Origin: Ceratodon purpureus
Taxonomy: Eukaryota > Streptophyta > Bryopsida > Pseudoditrichales > Ditrichaceae
Direction: 5' to 3'
NCBI GenBank assembly: GCA_014871385.1
Contig: CM026427.1
Location: 13,600,430 to 13,664,429 of the forward strand
DNA length: 64,000 nt
Below the pieces are notes generated by a model, which had not been told where the DNA came from, made no database searches, and saw only the letters and a program-made list of their open reading frames with translations. The first letter of the stretch is position 1; each line of letters starts with the position of its first letter. A program made the translations under genes and the position numbers. Below are positions 11,928 to 23,442 of this stretch, piece after piece.

Positions 11928-13514
11928 ATTTGTTGATAACATGACCCCCTTTCAGCATTTGTAGAGTAGAAGTGAACGCGGACACTCCAAGGGAATGGTG
12001 TTGGAGAGGTTGGGGTTTGCAATTTGAAATGGACACCTGAAAATTACAACTGGATTTCGTCGCTGGATTTGGGTTTCGAGAGTGAATTCTCAAGCATCTC
12101 TTGGTGTCCACGACCTTTAAGTTATCCTGCTTTTCCTGGTCGACGAGTTTTGGAAGCTGTACGCAGTGTGCGAAGCAACAGGCATGAAGCCATACGCATT
12201 GTATAAAGCAGCAGGGTTGAAGCTGATGGGAGCTGTACGCATTATGCGAAGCAACAAGTTCGAAGATGAGTGAGGCTGAATACCTATGTGAGGGAACATG
12301 CTTGAAGCTCAATGCAGCTCCACCTATGTGGCAGTTACTGTCTGGTAATCTATCAAACTTATACACATTGTGCGGAACAACGCTCTGAAAATTTATCGAA
12401 ACTCAATTTACTGTGCGTTGCAACAGAATTGAAGGGAAAAGAAGCTGAATCCCTTGGGACAGTTAGCATTCTGCTCCTTTATCCTTACCTTTTTTCGGTG
12501 CGAGTGCTGTGCTCGTGTGGCACAATGAAATGGCTGGAAGATAGAAGAAGGGAAGCCTTTATAAATCGAATTGTATCTCTGAGAAGTAAATTTGCTCCAG
12601 AACAATATTGCCAATACACTGACAATTTCACGAAAATTTCCTGACCAAGTACCACGTTCCAACACGAGAAAATCGTTGGATAATATCTCTGGCAAATGCG
12701 CAGAGTAGTCGTCTTGGAGGCAGAAATTTATCCTCATCAATATTAGGATATGGAGATGGACATTCTCAGTCAAGTACAAAACCGCCTGCTGAAAGATGGA
12801 GCATTCACAAATGGATCCTCTAGCAATCAACATTTGTCCTGCTCCGGAGGAGTTGGTAACCAAGCCCACTTCTTGCCCGGAATGGTAAGCTGGCATTCCC
12901 TCACCTAGATTGGAATAATGAAATCAATGCCGGCACCCCGGTGAATGTAGAAAAACTTTGGGCTCCTTAGCATCCCTCAAAAGAAATAGACGTGCTCCGC
13001 AATCACTTGAATGTTCCAGACTGATGGAGTAATCGAGCGCTAAGAGTATCAAGAGAGATCTGTATCAACTTCCCTTGTACTGAGTCACTCTGAAAAGAAA
13101 TGGGAACAAATGAAGCGAGGAGGACATCTTTGAAGAGCTATGACCGCATGAAAGGCAACAAATTGTAATATGCAAATTTAATCACACTTCACATTCAGCA
13201 GATAGTATACTTCTCTTATTGAGAAAGGGTTGGTTTGACACCGTATCAACCCACTTGAAGGTGCCGATGACTCATGTGGAGGAGCTCATGCCCTGTTGAA
13301 AGATTGTCCAATACAACTGAGGTTATGATTTGTCCACTCCATGAAACACTAAAGAATGTGTCTATAAAGTGATCTGCCACTTCATGATGGTCCCTTATAT
13401 GATCTAAACCTGTAGCCACTCTTGATCCTTCATTATGCCACCTGAGTTGTGGCTACTACATGGGCAAACCAATGATTTATACATTACAGCCTCTGTGCTT
13501 GTACAACAGGAAAC
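11928..13514. other. rbcS copy 1 downstream DNA
   Basis: Contains the rbcS 3' UTR and then unassigned sequence. A degenerate tandem repeat lies at about 12,152-12,262. A 162-codon minus-strand frame at 12,408-12,896 looks like chance: no family resemblance and irregular composition. Nothing else is recognised. Confidence 0.5.
12152..12262 (+). repeat. Degenerate tandem repeat, about 35-40 bp unit, three copies
   Basis: Three successive copies of a motif of the form TACGCA(G/T)TGTGCGAAGCAAC followed by GAAGC: at about 12,158, 12,193 and 12,236. A more decayed copy lies at about 12,362. Probably non-coding satellite-like DNA. Confidence 0.5.
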
Positions 13515-14459
13515 TTACAGGACTCTTGTGACAAGACCCTGCAACAAAAGTGAGCACTGGGATATTCGCTCAATTATTGTGCACATCCTCTGATTGTTGG
13601 TGCACCCTTCTCTCAAAACTCTTGTGACTATGTCAACATCTGTTGCAATCAAGCATTCTGCACATATTCTAATCCCAACCAAAGAAAAGTTGGACCAACC
13701 AAAGAAAGGTTTTCTATGGAAATTATCAAGTCTAACGGGGAAATGCTGTGAGATATGTTTGTGTAGCTGTGAGAAACAGAAGGACAATAGCTGCAAGGAC
13801 GCTAACCAGAGTCCATGGCTTAGCAAAGAACAGAGTCCAACATTCTTGGCGACATCTTTTAATCGTGCATTGCGATGTTGATGAATTCGGTGATTCCATT
13901 TAACCCAATAACTTGGAAGGAGTATTGGAGTGGAAATACCTTCCCTCGTCTGGTCCCATACTTCTAAAATGGTGTCTTTACCGGTGTAGTTGTTGATTAC
14001 TCCTTGTTCGCACAAAACTTGCAGATCCGAGACGTTGATGCACAAGGAGGCCATGCATTGAAGGTAGCACCCAAAATCACCACACCTTCCTTTGAAAGTC
14101 AATTGCTCATAAAGTGCGAGGTTATGGAACGCAGACTCACTGTAATCGTATAATGTCACCTTCGGTAACTGCAACTTTGCAGTTCTAAAATACCCTGTCC
14201 CACTAAGTCTAAAATCCCTCAAAGTTGGGACAGTGCCCAGAATGCAGATTCCAACTGCCTCCAGCCGTGTAGCAGATGGTATGTTCTCCGAAGCGAGATT
14301 TGATTCCACATCTTGTTCGACCTTGAAAGGTAACGTGTGTCCACAAATAACTGTATAGATGCAATCCAGAAGATGCTGACAACTTATCAATAATTTCTCT
14401 GAAGGTTCAACAGGATATATCCTAATTAAATGTTGGTGAAGGCTATCTCTACTATTCAC
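13515..14459 (-). pseudogene. DUF247 family protein, C-terminal fragment
   Basis: A 314-codon open frame carries the C-terminal half of plant DUF247 (UPF0481), a family of unknown biochemical role usually about 400-500 aa long and ending in a membrane segment. Recognisable parts in order: IPSATRLEAVGI, then DYSESAFHNLALYEQL, then a stretch around INVSDLQVLCEQGVI, then a YWVKWNHRIHQH segment and a hydrophobic stretch near GLWLASLQLLSFCF. The N-terminal half is not found upstream; the frame opens on GTG directly next to a tandem repeat. After the membrane segment the frame runs on about 80 residues without family resemblance. I read it as a truncated gene or lone exon. Family assignment is from remembered motif layout. 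Confidence 0.55.
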
Positions 14460-14462
14460 CGG

Positions 14463-14545
14463 AAGTCGAGGACAGAATGTGCGGATAGAATGTGCGGAGG
14501 TCGAGGACAGAATGTGCAGAAGTCAAGCACGGATGTGCACTGACA
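14463..14545 (+). repeat. Short tandem repeat of a GTCGAGGACAGAATGTGC-type unit
   Basis: Three to four imperfect copies of about 20-29 bp: GTCGAGGACAGAATGTGC at about 14,465 and 14,499, a shortened ATAGAATGTGCGGAG at 14,483 and a diverged copy at 14,521. It abuts the truncated end of the DUF247 fragment. Confidence 0.6.
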
Positions 14546-14927
14546 ATCCCGGTGTTTGAACCTGGAAATGTGAAAGGATAAAGCTGAAGAACAGCAACGT
14601 ATTCAGCTCCTCCTCGACCATCGACTCTACATGAAAATCGGGATCGACTTTTTTTCAAGTCTTGCGTTTCATCGTCTAGCTCACATAGTTCTCTTATCTG
14701 CAGGTGGCCAAGCTTGAGGGTGAAGATAGAGAATATTCCCCTAACCCTAAACCTAAAACACGACTGACTGATGAGGGTAAATCGCCGTCTGCCTGTAAAG
14801 GTGGAGGGCTCGTAGCGGCTAGATGTATGCCCGTTGAGAGTATAAGTAAACAAGGTTATCATTCCAGCATTGCATCTGAACTCTCACGCAAGTTTCCTTG
14901 TGCCTGGGCTGCATCTTGAATGTGTCT

Positions 14928-15173
14928 CTTGCTTGGTAACCGGACAGAGTTTGGATGTGCCAGTTCTCAGGAGCTAGGGTTACATTTTGATCTCTTGCTT
15001 GATATCTAGAGAGTTGGATTTGATGAACTCTCCCACTTGTTCTCAAGAGCTAGGGTTACATTTTGTTTCGCTTACTTTATAACTAGAGAGTTAGGTTGTG
15101 TTAGTTCTCAAGAGTTAGGTGCTACATTTTGTATCCCTTGTGGATAACTAGAGTTCGGATGTGCAGTTTTCAG
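14928..15173 (+). repeat. Diverged tandem array of 62-77 bp units upstream of the hAT gene
   Basis: Three full units and two partial ones. Each has the order AGAGAGTTGGATTTG-like, then TTCTCAAGAGCTAGGG, then TACATTTTG, then (T/G)ATA(T/A)CTAGAG. Units begin near 14,946, 15,008, 15,085 and 15,150. The array lies 125-350 bp before the hAT-like start codon, where repeated subterminal motifs bound by hAT transposases would be expected. That function is inference. Confidence 0.65.
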
Positions 15174-15296
15174 ATTCTTATTGGAATTTGAAACACTTTT
15201 AGATCATTCTTTCTTTTGTTACATGACTACGTGTGATTACATAGTGTCATTTAGAATTGAAGGTTAGTTGAACGTCAACCTTTTCAACCTTTCAAG

Positions 15297-17432
15297 ATGT
15301 CAAGCGCTTGGGAAGATTGGTACGTGGATGTAGTCCCCGGCAAAGTGAAGTGTTTATCATGTGATAAAGTTTTTGCAAAGAAGCAGGCGAGGATGTTGAG
15401 TCACCTTGGATACAAAGGCTCATACGGAATTCGTGACACTGGCATATCTCTATGCAAGAAGTTAACATTTCAAACCAGAGAACTTTTTTCGAACTGTGGT
15501 GGTATTCCTCCGAAGCGTCCAAGCCGAGATCATTCTGATGAACGTGGCACTCCGAGAGCGGGAAATACAAATGTTGTGGAACTTGCCACACCCCAGGCAT
15601 CAGATCGAGAATCGTGTGTAGGACCAATGCAAATTCAGGAACGTGACACTGCGATCGGCAGAGGTGATAGTCCATTGCGACAATTGGAGATATTTGACCG
15701 TTCTTACGAAGAGGAACAAGAGGAGGCAGACAGGTTATGGGCACAGTTTTTTTACGAAACTGGTATACCTCTCTCTGTTGTACGAAGTTCAGCTTTTAAG
15801 GAAGCGGTACGACTAACTGCGAATTCTCGTGTACCGTATACACCGCCCACTGACAATGACTTGCGGGAGAAGCTCTTGGTCGAAGCTAAGGAAGAATTGG
15901 GAGCAGTATTGAAAGGTCAAATGGGTGAAAGCGTTCGCAAGTTTGGAGCCACTTTGGCATTTGATGGATGGAGCTCGGGCACAAACCAATCCCTTTCCAA
16001 TGCAGTGATTGTGACTCCTGCGGGTGAGCATTTTCTCGGATCAGTAGACACTTCGGGACGTAAGAAGACTGCAGAGTACCAAGCTTCAATCATTCAAAAA
16101 TACATCGAGGAGATTGGCCCCAACAATGTGATGCAAGTTGTTACGGACAACTTACCTGTCATGAAGGCAGCAGCGGATATCATAACCACCAAATATGGTC
16201 ACATATATTTCCAAGGGTGGGCTGTCCATGCAATGAACCTCTTGTTGGGTGATTTGGCAAAGGCAAAGTGCATGTGGATAACAGATGTGCTGAAAAAGAC
16301 CAAAACGATTGTGAAGTTCATGAAGAAAAGACACATGCCTCTTACAGTATTCCGAAAGTACGAGAAGGAGTTCAGCCCAGTGATGTCACGGAAAACTAGA
16401 CTTGGATCAAATTTTGTGATGGTGGATCAATTACTGGAAGTAAGACAAGCCCTAGAACAGTTTGTGGTGAACGAACAGTGGATGTCGTATGTGAGCGGAC
16501 TCAGAGATGCATCAAAGAAAAAACTCTGCTCTAAATTTCAAGATGTAAAGAAGTACGTTTTGGACGATCACTTCTGGCAGCGGTGTACAAACTTGCAGAA
16601 GGTGTTGGCACCGGTGATGAATGCTTTGCGAGACTTTGACAGCAGGAAACGGCCTGCTATGGGGAATATTCGACACATCTTTCGCAATGTTGAAAAACAC
16701 ATGGATAGGGTGCAGGAGGAATTTTTCGGGTTCGATGATAAAGAAACCATTGATGTGAAGAAGCACTTCCGCGAGCGATGGGCATTGGTCAAAACCGATT
16801 TACATGATGCAGGTGCACTTTTGAATCCTTATCTGTTAGATGATGAGGAATTGGCGGAGGATTTGGATGCTATCGCAGCATGCAAGAGGGTGCTCGGGAG
16901 ATTATGTTCTCCAGAAACGTATCCAGATGTGGTGCTAGAATTTTGGGCATTTCGCCATAAACAACCGCCCTTCCACGACATGTCTGATCTAAAACAATCG
17001 AAGCTCCCGGCTTTTGAGTGGTGGGATTTGTGGGGGTCATGTGGAAAGTTCATTGCACCAATAGCAAAGAGAATTCTAGCACAAACTGTGTCATCATCAT
17101 CATCATGCAAACGCAATTGGAGCAGTGATTCGTTTGTGCACAACAGGTCTCTAAATCGCCTTCCAAGAGAAAGAGCTGAGGATCTGGTGTATGTGTACAC
17201 AAATTCAAGGCTACTGGCAAAGGCAAAAGACGAGGAAAATGTATCATCGGAAGACTCAGATTTTGCTTCAGAAGAAGAAGAGGCAGGGAACCCAAGTGGT
17301 GAAGCTGAAGCTGGTGGTCCGAGGATTGAAAAGATGCAAGAGCCTGGCACTTCGAAGCACTTCAAAGATGCGGAGTTGGAGAATATTGGATGCAGTGCGG
17401 ATGGCAACCGGAAACGGAAGAGGCCCATGTAA
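15297..17432 (+). CDS. hAT-family transposase-like protein (DUF659)
   Basis: One uninterrupted 711-aa frame. Residues about 5-45 are a BED-type zinc-finger-like segment with C19, C22 and H36. The RNase H-like DUF659 domain follows from about residue 215 (ATLAFDGWSSGTNQSL, then VVTDNLPVMKAAADII, then GWAVHAMNLLLGDLAK). A C-terminal hAT dimerisation segment lies at about 565-640 (FEWWDLWGSCGKFIAPIAKRI, SSSSCKRNWS). The acidic Ser/Glu-rich tail ends in a basic KRKRP motif, a possible nuclear signal. Complete length and no breaks suggest a recent or domesticated copy. I could not find flanking hAT TIRs or an 8-bp duplication, so it may be a free-standing host gene. Start chosen as the first ATG before the zinc finger. 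Confidence 0.85.
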   Translation: MSSAWEDWYVDVVPGKVKCLSCDKVFAKKQARMLSHLGYKGSYGIRDTGISLCKKLTFQTRELFSNCGGIPPKRPSRDHSDERGTPRAGNTNVVELATPQASDRESCVGPMQIQERDTAIGRGDSPLRQLEIFDRSYEEEQEEADRLWAQFFYETGIPLSVVRSSAFKEAVRLTANSRVPYTPPTDNDLREKLLVEAKEELGAVLKGQMGESVRKFGATLAFDGWSSGTNQSLSNAVIVTPAGEHFLGSVDTSGRKKTAEYQASIIQKYIEEIGPNNVMQVVTDNLPVMKAAADIITTKYGHIYFQGWAVHAMNLLLGDLAKAKCMWITDVLKKTKTIVKFMKKRHMPLTVFRKYEKEFSPVMSRKTRLGSNFVMVDQLLEVRQALEQFVVNEQWMSYVSGLRDASKKKLCSKFQDVKKYVLDDHFWQRCTNLQKVLAPVMNALRDFDSRKRPAMGNIRHIFRNVEKHMDRVQEEFFGFDDKETIDVKKHFRERWALVKTDLHDAGALLNPYLLDDEELAEDLDAIAACKRVLGRLCSPETYPDVVLEFWAFRHKQPPFHDMSDLKQSKLPAFEWWDLWGSCGKFIAPIAKRILAQTVSSSSSCKRNWSSDSFVHNRSLNRLPRERAEDLVYVYTNSRLLAKAKDEENVSSEDSDFASEEEEAGNPSGEAEAGGPRIEKMQEPGTSKHFKDAELENIGCSADGNRKRKRPM

Positions 17433-19629
17433 CCATGGGTTGAGAGAGACTAAGGAACTTTGCAAGGTTTCCTTTGTCAGTGATGACAGGCATGTGGTTC
17501 AGAAGAAAGTAGCAGAGCAGAGGTTTGAGGAGATTCTGCTTAGAAAGAAGATTGAAGACTCATTAGGAGTTTTATGTGTTTACATAGACTGTTTCTAGAA
17601 TATATCTAGTAGTTGTGGCTGAGTGGATATTGGATTCGTTTTAACCCAAAAATGCCTAGGCGATCAAATTGTGGTCTCTGGCTATTTTGGGCAGCTTTCT
17701 ATGGTGTGAAAAAATATTATTAAATTTTGAGGTTTTATATGTGGGTTTTTTAGTCATTGTGTACATGTTATGCCTTGTTTTATAAGATTTCGATGTGTAA
17801 TGCAAATTTATGAGTGGCTGAAGGTTTTAAATCTGAAGACATATAACCATAATAATTTTTAAATATACATATTTTAAAAATTACTAAAATATCATCATTT
17901 TGTAGCAATCTATATTTATATAAGAAGCTTTCAGTTTGAACTAAGGAATATAAGCAATCATGTAATGTGGGCAGTTTGATCAAGCCTTCATGAAAAATAA
18001 CTTTAATTCAATTATAACATTTTTTCAAAAGTGAAATCTGCAAAGGATTTTGGTTACATATCACATCATTTTTACAATTGAATTTGAAATTATCTACTTT
18101 TATGCCAATGTATTTAGGAATTCATTTTTCCTTATATTCTACATCTTATTCTAATTTTCATATCTTTTGAAGATAAAAACCAAGGTTTTGTCCTTTGAAT
18201 TTTTTTGTGTAGATTCTCAAGTTGTTTTTTTAATATATTATGGATTTTTTTGTCCTAAAATTGTAAAATTTATTTTTTGAAAATTCATTGAAGGTAAGAA
18301 TTCAACTTTTTGAAAAATTAAAAAGCACTTGTTTTCAAACTTTAAACATCATGATCTTGTAATTGGTTTTATTTCTCCTTCTAAAATTTTGGAAAAGAAT
18401 ATATTGATAAGTTGACTAAAAGATCCTACAATTGGAATTGCCAAAGAATGTCATGAAATCAAAAAGGGAAAAAAAATTGCTTTACAAAGAGGTGTTGAAA
18501 GGCATTTTTTGGTTTGAAATCACTGTAGGCAATCATGGGTTAAAGACATATAGCAATATGTATAGACTATAGGCATCAATGACAATATTCTAAAGAAATA
18601 ATATTGTAGTTATCTTTTTTTAAACTGAAATCATCATTTTTTTTGTTTTTCAAGGTTTTTCTTCGTTTTTGTATTAATAACTTATAATTTTTTATTCATT
18701 CATTTGAAGGTACTAGAAAAGATATAGCAATAGCAAAAGAGAATCACTAACTACCACTCAATTATTCATTTTATTCAAAAAGATTAAATTCACATCTCAA
18801 ATTTTTTATTTCTAGATTATGTTTTAGCAAACAATCACAAACTTGCTGTGGTGCTATGGCACGAATATTAGAAATTTTAATAACTATCATTAAATTGGAA
18901 TCTTCACATAAAGTTTTATAAAGTAGGATTTTTCTCTATCCAAATGATTATAGTATTTATAGCAAGATCTCACAATATTCCTATTTCAATTTTAGACCCA
19001 AAGACCTACATATGCCATCCACCGTAATACCACACATCAAACTAGATTTAACCAAATTTAGCTATATTGCTCTTAAATCTAAAAAAATTAGCAAAATATA
19101 ATGAATTGAAGGCCATTCACCAGCAAAAATTATACCAAAATTTGAAATAAAGTCTATATTACAATGTAGAACGCTTTGTTTAACACCACAATTCCGCAGT
19201 GGAATCTAGCTGCCCAGCTGCTGCCAAAGGCATAGGTCCCTCTAGTAATAGACGATTTGCTACATCATCATGTAATTTTTTTTCCTCAAATAACATTAAC
19301 ACAACAAATCAAAGTTTCATATGCAACTAAATGATGATTATACATCTACCAATAAAAAATAATTTAATTACTTTCTCTATTCTAGTTAATCCAGGTAGCA
19401 AAAGTTCAGTTATGGGATCGAGTGCCACACCATGTTAATACCGTTCATCCACAACATTCATCCACTAGTTTCGACCCAGACATTCATCCACACCCAGCCT
19501 GGTGAGGCACCGCAATGTGTGGCCTGTCTGCGGACAGGGCCTGTGGGGCTGGCAGAGCAGTGCGTGAGCACCAGCACCAGCACCAGGCTCCGTGTTTCTG
19601 CACCAACTTGCGATTGTCGCTCCTTTCCC
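17433..19629. other. AT-rich intergenic DNA
   Basis: The first 170 bp are probably the 3' UTR of the hAT-like gene. From about 17,700 to 19,400 the DNA is strongly AT-rich with long A and T runs and no credible gene. Near 19,430 it changes abruptly to CG-rich DNA that leads into the ascorbate peroxidase gene. Confidence 0.6.
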
Positions 19630-20354
19630 ACCTTCTTCCCACTCCCATCCTCTCTCCCTCCCTCGTGTCTCGTCCCCTCCCGTCAACGACTGCCCCGTCC
19701 GACCGATACTTTCGCCACAGTCCACTGGATAGCGCTCTCCCCCGCACCTATTCTGCCACATTCGGTGCCTCACTCCCAGCTCCCTACTGGATAAACTTCC
19801 ACTGTTCCTTGCGCGTGCTCGTCGGGGTTTGCCGTCCGAGGTTCGATTGCTTTGCCCTTTCGCCCGATCTCGATTGCTGTTGATTTCTCTGGCGATGTAA
19901 TTTGCTTCGCTTCGAGGAGTGATGCTCGCGGTTATGTTAAACTTGCTGACTGAACGTGTTTAGTTATCTTTAGTTTTTATATGTTTTTTGCTGACGATTG
20001 CGCTTTCTCCCGATCTCGATTGGTGTTGCTGCTGTTCAATTTCGACGGCTGCGTAATTTGGTTTGCTTTCTGGAATCCGTGTTTACGGTCTTGTCAATGT
20101 TGCTGGCTGACGGTATGCGTGTGTTTGATGCTGGCGGTAGCTGTTTCTGAATTTACTTTGGAAGAGCTCTTGAGTTGGAATAAGTATTCGGGTTGGAAAT
20201 TTTAGCGCAAGGTCCTTTTGGCAGCTTTTGGAGATGTATGGTCAGGTGTGCTTGTGTGACGAGAATCTGGCGACGGTCGTTTGTTTAATGGAGTTTTTTT
20301 GTGGTGCAGAGTTTACAAGCTGAAGTGGTGGTTTAGTAGCGCAGTGTCATCAAG
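19630..20354 (+). promoter_or_regulatory. Promoter/5' leader of the ascorbate peroxidase gene, with internal duplication
   Basis: A pyrimidine-rich stretch (CTCTCTCCCTCCCTCG at about 19,650) is typical of a plant transcription start region. Downstream, a block containing CCCGATCTCGATTG and TAATTTG occurs at about 19,860-19,905 and again, diverged, at about 20,008-20,060: a leader tandem duplication. A possible 5' UTR intron could end at the GTGGTGCAG near 20,310, but the donor is uncertain. Confidence 0.45.
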
Positions 20355-23300
20355 ATGCCTGCCCCGATTGTCGACGATGAGTACAAGAAGTGCATAGACA
20401 AGGCTCGCCGGGACCTGCGAGCGTTTATTGCTGAGAAGAACTGCGCTCCTATTATGCTGCGTCTTGCGTACGGCCTCCTCACTATCTGGTCTTTTGAGGG
20501 TCGAAGATGATGTGTGCTTGCGTCGTTGATGACCGCTTTTGTCAAATCGTGAGGATTATTAGATATTTAACAACGAATCCAGCTATTTTTTTTCCAAAAT
20601 TTATTATTCCTGCTTCTCAATTGAAAAAAAGCATTGCTACTGTATTTTTATTTTATCTTATTTTTAAATATCCTGGTTGTATCGGTGACTAACTCTGACG
20701 ACGAGGGTTGAGGTAATCAGTTAGTTTGAAATAAGAACTCGTGTAGAGGGATTTACAATTTCCATTGAAGCGCGCTGAATTACAAATTTGAGTTCTAGGT
20801 CATTGTTTTAGCGAAAGAGCAAAGTATTTGGAATTATAGGCTCTTACGAGATTGATCTTTGTTTCAGAAAAGGCTATACTAGTTGAAACCCAACTTTTAA
20901 AACTAGCGACGAACCTGAATTGTAGTTGCTGTCGTGTGTTGATTGCTGTTCTCGAGTTAGACCGCTAGGTTGTTAGCAGCGACTTTTGCAATGAAATTTG
21001 AAGACGGAGATTGTGACTTCATTGTTTGATGCCATTTTCGTGATTTAACTATAAAGCAAATGCAAAGTGAAAGATCAAGTTCTGGTGCATTGGAAACCTG
21101 CGGTTCATTTAGGAGTTGTTGCAACTGATAACGGGATTGGGATATCTTGCAGGTGGCATGACGCTGGCACGTATGACGCAAGCACTCGAACCGGAGGTCC
21201 CAACGGATCTATCCGTAGCGAGCGCGAGTATACACATGGAGCTAACAATGGCCTCAAAATCGCAATAGATTTTTGCGGTACGGAGAATCTCTTACTCGTA
21301 TGATTTATGCCATACAATTATTGAATACGTAGTTCTTTTTTCTTATCGATAGGGAGCAGATTGTGTTGAACTACGATTTGAAATTTTCTGAGTCATTTTA
21401 TTGTTTTTTGTGGCAGAGGCCATAAAATCGAAGTATCCCGTCGTCACATACGCTGATATTTACCAGGTGAGTCTCTCTGCCTTCCACAAGGGCGGGGTGC
21501 TCAAGTCGTTTTCTAATTTAAATTCAGGGCCTTCTTGTCTGGAAATATTATGTCTCTCCTCAACGCCTATGATTGCTTTTAAGGCGTATCTTTGCTGTAA
21601 TGCCTTGATTCCTGCACTCGGCGCGCATGATTTGTGAGGCTGTGGAACATTCTTCCCATTGTCCTAGTCTACCCGTATGGTTCCTTTCTAAGATTTACGT
21701 ATAACTGTGTCGTGCAGCTCGCCGGTGTTGTAGCTGTTGAAGTCACTGGAGGTCCGGCTATCGACTTTGTTGCTGGTCGCAAGGTGAGATTTATTTATGA
21801 TATTTTTTCTTCTTACCACAAGCAGCCAACGTCTGCTGATAGTTGACGAACTGAGGGTCGCCTGGCCCCTGAAAGACGCGTTCGAAAGATAGACGGCTCT
21901 TGAAGAAAAGAAAAGAAAAACGCATTTGCCACACTCCTGAAATTGTCATATTTTGACGTTTTGGCGCATCGCTTTATAATTGCAGGATTCAGTTGCCACT
22001 CCACCTGAGGGGAGGTTGCCCGATGCCAGGAAAGGTACGTGACGTTTGGATTGACTCAGAATTTCATACGATCCCCAGTTTCATCCTGTTTCTCAGTTGA
22101 TGACCTAAGCGAATGTTCTATATCAGAAAGATTATGTACTGGGCATGGATAATACTACATTTGAGATGGATTCTTCATTGTGCTGAGGTGGTTTGCCTTT
22201 TTATTCTTGGGCAGGACCATCACATCTGAAAGACATCTTCTACCGGATGGGATTATCTGACAAAGACATCGTTGCTCTATCTGGAGGTCACACTTTGGTA
22301 GGTCATATTGCTTCATAAATAAGTTAGGTTACTGTGACTGTACTGTATGCGTCCCCAGATTCACGAACATATGATTCATGTTTTAGTGATCAATCGATAC
22401 ACTATTCTGAGTTTTGATGTGGAAATGATGACTGCTGTCCATTCAGGGAAGAGCACATAGGGATAGATCGGGATTCGAAGGCCCATGGACGGCAAATCCA
22501 CTCAAGTTTGACAACTCCTACTTTCAGTAAGTATTCTGTATTTGTTTTATGAGGTTAGCTATCAGTCAGTACAAACGAAGACGGTGACATGATTATCCCT
22601 TAAGACGATTGCGTGAACCGTGGAAGTCTGTCTAGTTGTGCGCTGTTTTTCCCTCGACTTGTGAGAAACTAGAACCTTTCTGTCCATGCTTTTGGAAAGC
22701 GACTGCGAGACATTCAGTGGCTTATAAGTTACTCGGTGATTAGTTTGACCTCTAGTATTTTTGGCAGAACATTGTCGTAGGATTGGTCTTTTGATACTAG
22801 CATTTCAGTTCTCTTATCGTTTTTGAGGATTTTTTTTCCAGGAAATTAATTTTGTTTATGGATGCTTTTGTGTAGGGAGCTACTGAAAGGAGAGTCAGAT
22901 GGTCTTTTGCTCTTGCCGACAGACAAGGCATTGTTGGAGGACCCTGCTTTCAGGCCGTTGGTGGAGCTTTATGCCAGGGTACATGCAGCATTGATTTTGT
23001 TGTTTCTTCCTCTGGTTTTGAATGCAGCGATGTTTTGGTCTATGTGGATGGATGTAAATTGGATCAGTCATGATGCACAACTTTCTTGCTTGGGCTCTTT
23101 TGTCTGAAATGTGGGTGAGGAATTGCTACTCTACTTTGATGTTTGCTACACACTATTCTTTCTGTTAAAGCGAGTGCCGAATTGACTAACGATACCAACC
23201 TTTGACAGGACGAGGATGTTTTCTTCCGTGATTATGCTGTGTCTCACAAGAAGCTTTCAGAATTGGGCTGCGTACACACCTCGCCTGCGTTCGCAACTCA

Positions 23301-23442
23301 GTCCGCCAATAGCAAGACAGCTGTGGAAGCTTATGAAAGCGCAACTGCTATTCTCGGACAAGCTGCAGTTGGCGTGGGAGTTGCAGCTGTTGTTGTTGCC
23401 CTAAGCTACATATACGAGGCCAAGCGCAGAATTATCAAGTAG
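20355..23442 (+). CDS. APX: Ascorbate peroxidase, membrane-anchored peroxisomal type
   Basis: Class I haem peroxidase reducing H2O2 with ascorbate. I read nine exons: 20,355-20,467; 21,153-21,277; 21,417-21,466; 21,718-21,783; 21,986-22,034; 22,215-22,297; 22,447-22,526; 22,876-22,978; 23,209-23,442, all GT-AG. The product is 300 aa. The distal site reads [17 protein letters not shown] (catalytic Arg, Trp and His). The proximal haem-ligand His is in [20 protein letters not shown], followed by PWT with the radical-site Trp. The C-terminus has a hydrophobic segment ([16 protein letters not shown]) followed by the basic tail EAKRRIIK. This is the tail-anchor layout of peroxisomal/ER APX, absent from cytosolic forms of about 250 aa. 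All key residues are intact. Confidence 0.93.

Noticed and set aside
12408-12896. 162-codon minus-strand open frame
   Set aside because: No recognisable domain, irregular composition and no splice context. It looks like a chance frame downstream of rbcS.
16829-17428. 199-codon minus-strand frame
   Set aside because: Lies antisense inside the hAT gene; it is a mirror of that gene's biased codons.
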